From Silanimonas sp. (GTDB taxonomy: Bacteria > Pseudomonadota > Gammaproteobacteria > Xanthomonadales > Xanthomonadaceae), in NCBI RefSeq assembly GCF_027530345.1, contig NZ_JAPZQK010000018.1, positions 233,120-297,119 of the forward strand: a stretch of DNA of 64,000 nt. Direction: 5' to 3'. Every line of letters begins with the position of its first letter. The first letter of the stretch is position 1. The notes under the pieces are model-generated. The model ran no database searches. It saw only the letters and a list, made by a program, of their open reading frames with translations, and had not been told where the DNA came from. This document shows positions 61,694 to 64,000 of the stretch, piece after piece. The position numbers were made by a program, and so were the translations under genes.

Positions 61694-63763
61694 ATGCCGT
61701 TCATGACCCGATCGCTTGTGCGTTCCGCCCTCGCCCTGTCCGTCGCCGCCGCGCTTGCCGCACCGGCTTTCGCCGCCGACGCGTCCCATCCGCATGCCAC
61801 GCAGGCCGCACGCGAGGAAGCCCGCAAGCTCGACGAGGTGAAGGTCACTGCCAGTCCGCTCGACACCGCGCTCGACGAACTCGCGCGTCCGGTCGACGTC
61901 CTCGCCGGCGTCGCCCTCGACGACCGCCGCAGCGGCACGCTGGGCGAAACGGTCGCCTCCCTGCCCGGCGTCCAGAGCAGCCACTTCGGCCCCGGCGTCG
62001 GCCGCCCGATCATCCGCGGCCTCGACGGTGCGCGCGTCTCGGTGCTGGCGAACGGCTTGTCCACGCTGGACGTTTCCACCGTCAGCGTCGACCACGCAGT
62101 CTCCATCGAGCCCTTCCTCGCCGACAGCATCGAAGTGCTGAAGGGTCCCGCCAACCTGTTCTTCGGCAATGGCGCCATCGGTGGCGCCGTCAACGTCGTC
62201 GACCACCGCATCCCGACCGAGCGCAGCGAGCGCTTCGTTTCCGGCCGCGCCGAGCTGCGCACGGGCACGGGCAACGACGAGAAGGCCGGTCTGATCCGAC
62301 TCGATGGCGGCAGCGGCAACTGGGCTTGGCACATTGACGGCCTGCTGCGCGACACCGCCGACATCGACGTGCCTGACTACGTCTACTCCGCCGACTACCG
62401 CGCCGAGGAAATCGCCGAAGGCGAGAACCCGGCGAGCTTCGAGCGCGGCACGCTGGAGAACTCGGCCACCAACAGCCGCTCGCTGGCCGGTGGTTTCGCC
62501 TACATCGGTGACCGCGTGTTCTGGGGCGCTTCGCTGTCGAACTACGGCACCGACTACGGCATTCCGGGCGGCCATGCCCACGGTGGCGAGGAAGAAGGCG
62601 GCGTCCGCATCGAACTCGACCAGGACCGCTCGGACGTGCGCTTCGGCGTGAACGACCTCGGCCCGCTCAAGCAGGTCGTGGTGCATGCCACCTTCAATGA
62701 CTACGAGCACGTCGAGTTTGAAGGCGCCGAGATCGGTACGCGCTTCATCAACGAAGCCAGCGAAGCCCGCCTCGAAGCCGTGCAGAACGAGATCTGGGGC
62801 TGGAATGGCGCCGTCGGCCTGCAGTACAGCGACCGTGATTTCGAAGCCATCGGCGACGAGGCCTTCGTGCCGGCCAGCACCAGCCGCGACCGCGGCCTGT
62901 TCGTGATGCAGGAGCGCGAGTTCGGCGCCTTCAAGCTCGAGCTCGGCGCGCGCCACGACCGCATCGACGTCGGGATGGTCGACGGGCTCGTCGAGCGTGA
63001 TTTCGACACCAACAGTGGCTCGATCGGCCTGCGCTGGGCCCCGGCCGACCTGTGGCACCTGACCCTGAACCTCGACCGCGCCGAGCGCGCCCCGGGCGCG
63101 GAGGAACTGTTCGCCGAAGGCACGCACGTCGCCACTTCGACCTACGAGATCGGCGACCCGTTCCTCGACACCGAGACCGCCGATCGCGCCGAGCTCGGCG
63201 TGCACCTGCACGGCGATCGCTTCGAAGGCCGCGCCGCGATCTACCAGACGCGCTTCGACGACTTCATCTACCTCGCCAACACCGGCCTCGAGATCGACGA
63301 CCTGCCGGTGCGCGTTTGGACGCAGGCCGACGCCGACTTCCGCGGCTGGGAGATCGAAGGCACGGTCACGCTGGCCGAGGCCGCGAACGGCACGTGGACG
63401 CTGCGCGGCTTCGCCGACGGCGTGAGCGCTGAACTGGATGCCGGCGGCAACCTGCCGCGCATCGCCCCGGGCCGCTTCGGCCTCGACCTCGGTTGGAGCC
63501 TCGACGCTTGGCGCGCCGGCCTCGGTGCCGTGCGCTACCGCTCGCAGGACGACGTGGCTGACGGCGAGACGGCGACGGACGGCTTCACCCTGGTCAATGC
63601 GCAGGTCGCCTACCACTGGGACACGCAGACCTTCGGCTGGGAAGCCTACCTGCAGGGCAGCAACCTCACCGACGAGGAAGCCCGCCTGCATACGTCCTTC
63701 CTGAAGGACGTGGCCCCGCTGATGGGCCGCAACTTCAGCGCCGGCCTCCGCGTGTTCTTCTGA
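61694..63763 (+). CDS. ZnuD-like TonB-dependent outer-membrane receptor
   Basis: A signal peptide (cleavage near AFA-AD) is followed by a His-containing N-terminus (SHPHATQ), a plug domain (about 45-170; GRPIIRGLDGARVSVLANG, VEVLKGP-like SIEVLKGPANLFFGNG) and a 22-strand barrel ending in aromatic VFF. A loop GGHAHGGEEEGG resembles the metal-binding His/Glu loops of ZnuD zinc receptors. It would import zinc complexes with TonB-ExbBD energy. The start is the ATG at 61694 or 61703 (MTRSLVRSALALS). The length is 689 residues. A strong terminator follows. Confidence 0.88.
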   Translation: MPFMTRSLVRSALALSVAAALAAPAFAADASHPHATQAAREEARKLDEVKVTASPLDTALDELARPVDVLAGVALDDRRSGTLGETVASLPGVQSSHFGPGVGRPIIRGLDGARVSVLANGLSTLDVSTVSVDHAVSIEPFLADSIEVLKGPANLFFGNGAIGGAVNVVDHRIPTERSERFVSGRAELRTGTGNDEKAGLIRLDGGSGNWAWHIDGLLRDTADIDVPDYVYSADYRAEEIAEGENPASFERGTLENSATNSRSLAGGFAYIGDRVFWGASLSNYGTDYGIPGGHAHGGEEEGGVRIELDQDRSDVRFGVNDLGPLKQVVVHATFNDYEHVEFEGAEIGTRFINEASEARLEAVQNEIWGWNGAVGLQYSDRDFEAIGDEAFVPASTSRDRGLFVMQEREFGAFKLELGARHDRIDVGMVDGLVERDFDTNSGSIGLRWAPADLWHLTLNLDRAERAPGAEELFAEGTHVATSTYEIGDPFLDTETADRAELGVHLHGDRFEGRAAIYQTRFDDFIYLANTGLEIDDLPVRVWTQADADFRGWEIEGTVTLAEAANGTWTLRGFADGVSAELDAGGNLPRIAPGRFGLDLGWSLDAWRAGLGAVRYRSQDDVADGETATDGFTLVNAQVAYHWDTQTFGWEAYLQGSNLTDEEARLHTSFLKDVAPLMGRNFSAGLRVFF

Positions 63764-63786
63764 TCCAAGCCGCGGTACTGAAACGG

Positions 63787-63814
63787 AAAACCCCGCTCCG
63801 GCGGGGTTTTTCTT
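63787..63814 (+). terminator. Intrinsic terminator after the TonB receptor
   Basis: AAAACCCCGC (63787-63796) and GCGGGGTTTT (63801-63810) form a perfect 10-bp stem with a TCCG loop, followed by TCTT. It is 23 bp after the stop and is the most canonical terminator in the window. Confidence 0.85.
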
Positions 63815-63846
63815 GGCGCTGTTCGCGTTGATTGTGGTTGATTCGC

Positions 63847-64000
63847 TCACGCCATGGCTAACCTGAGCAGCGCTGCGGCTCCTGCGCCCGTTTGGGCGTT
63901 CCGCTCCAAGGCGCGGAACCAGCCCAGATAGTTCGGCAGATAGGACGTCGCCACGCCATGGAATCGGGCGATCCAACCCTTCAGCCGGCTGTGGTGTGCA
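63847..64000 (-). mobile_element. IS1595-family transposase, C-terminal end (runs off the right edge)
   Basis: On the minus strand the last 50 codons before TGA at 63847-63849 read [19 protein letters not shown], then [13 protein letters not shown]. This is the conserved end of the ISXO2-like DDE transposase domain of IS1595 elements. The rest lies beyond the window. The 33 bp between the TonB terminator and the stop codon should hold the IS end, but I cannot fix the inverted repeat. It is the only mobile-element sequence I see. Confidence 0.8.

Noticed and set aside
61676..63976. Long minus-strand open frame across the TonB receptor
   Set aside because: It is a shadow of the receptor gene, which has a signal peptide, plug and barrel features and its own terminator.

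Overview
The window is a dense, strongly GC-rich stretch of bacterial chromosome, almost entirely protein-coding. I find 69 protein-coding genes (two cut by the window edges), no rRNA, tRNA or CRISPR array, and no gene-free stretch longer than 200 bases. Gene content and order point to a gammaproteobacterium of the Xanthomonadales/Lysobacterales type. The order (asd)-fimV-truA-trpF-trpB-trpA-accD-glmM, the minCDE block, PurT, a DUF3011 protein, histidine degradation through HutF, and -10 boxes of the form TANACT all fit. The species cannot be named from the sequence alone.

Layout. Positions 1-10312 (minus strand) hold a housekeeping block: prmB, aroC, asd, fimV, truA, trpF, trpB, trpA, accD and the first codons of glmM. 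Much of it overlaps or nearly abuts. Positions 10400-22360 hold small units: SCO1-psd, a membrane-anchored metallophosphatase, a Tat-signal Rossmann protein, a bpt-EEP lipoprotein-unknown trio, purT, a secreted propeller-like protein, an SPFH/membrane/Arc-repressor operon behind a perfect palindrome, a VanY-like peptidase and an AlkA-like glycosylase. Positions 22370-29949 (minus) hold a four-gene GldA/F/G-type ABC system with a DUF4340 lipoprotein, an SRPBCC protein and a NarL/DesK-type two-component pair. Positions 30077-35216 (plus) hold a GNAT protein, minCDE, a small HExxH protein, an EF-hand/DUF3011 pair and an EamA transporter. Positions 35254-46152 carry a YdcH protein, Bcr and UMF1 transporters, an Atm1-type ABC exporter, MAPEG, a PadR/sensor pair, a methyltransferase-SrkA-cyclophilin-Bcp series and a CheY-like regulator. 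Positions 46193-60154 contain hutU, hutF and hutI, an NPP-type phosphodiesterase, a complete six-gene Mrp (A/B-fused, C, D, E, F, G) antiporter operon behind a YbdK ligase gene, and homoserine dehydrogenase. Positions 60161-64000 hold a lipoprotein, ribosomal protein THX, a His-tailed MerC protein divergent from a ZnuD-like TonB receptor, and the tail of an IS1595-type transposase.

How the genes work together. The left block joins aspartate-family and chorismate synthesis (asd, aroC) to tryptophan synthesis (trpFBA) and fatty-acid initiation (accD). HutU, HutI and HutF are three steps of histidine breakdown by the formylglutamate route, but they lie in two places about 10 kb apart. MerC and the TonB receptor flank one AT-rich, Zur-box-like promoter and probably form a zinc-uptake module.

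The most interesting signals are regulatory. Five genes have a -10-like hexamer exactly 6 nt before the ATG, suggesting leaderless mRNAs. A GATATCAA-T-TTGATATC palindrome lies before the SPFH operon, which encodes its own Arc-type DNA-binding protein. A 9-bp inverted repeat stands immediately upstream of homoserine dehydrogenase. Two unrelated proteins, Bcp and THX, carry lysine/alanine/proline-rich tails, and the Bcp tail is encoded by an 18-bp tandem repeat.
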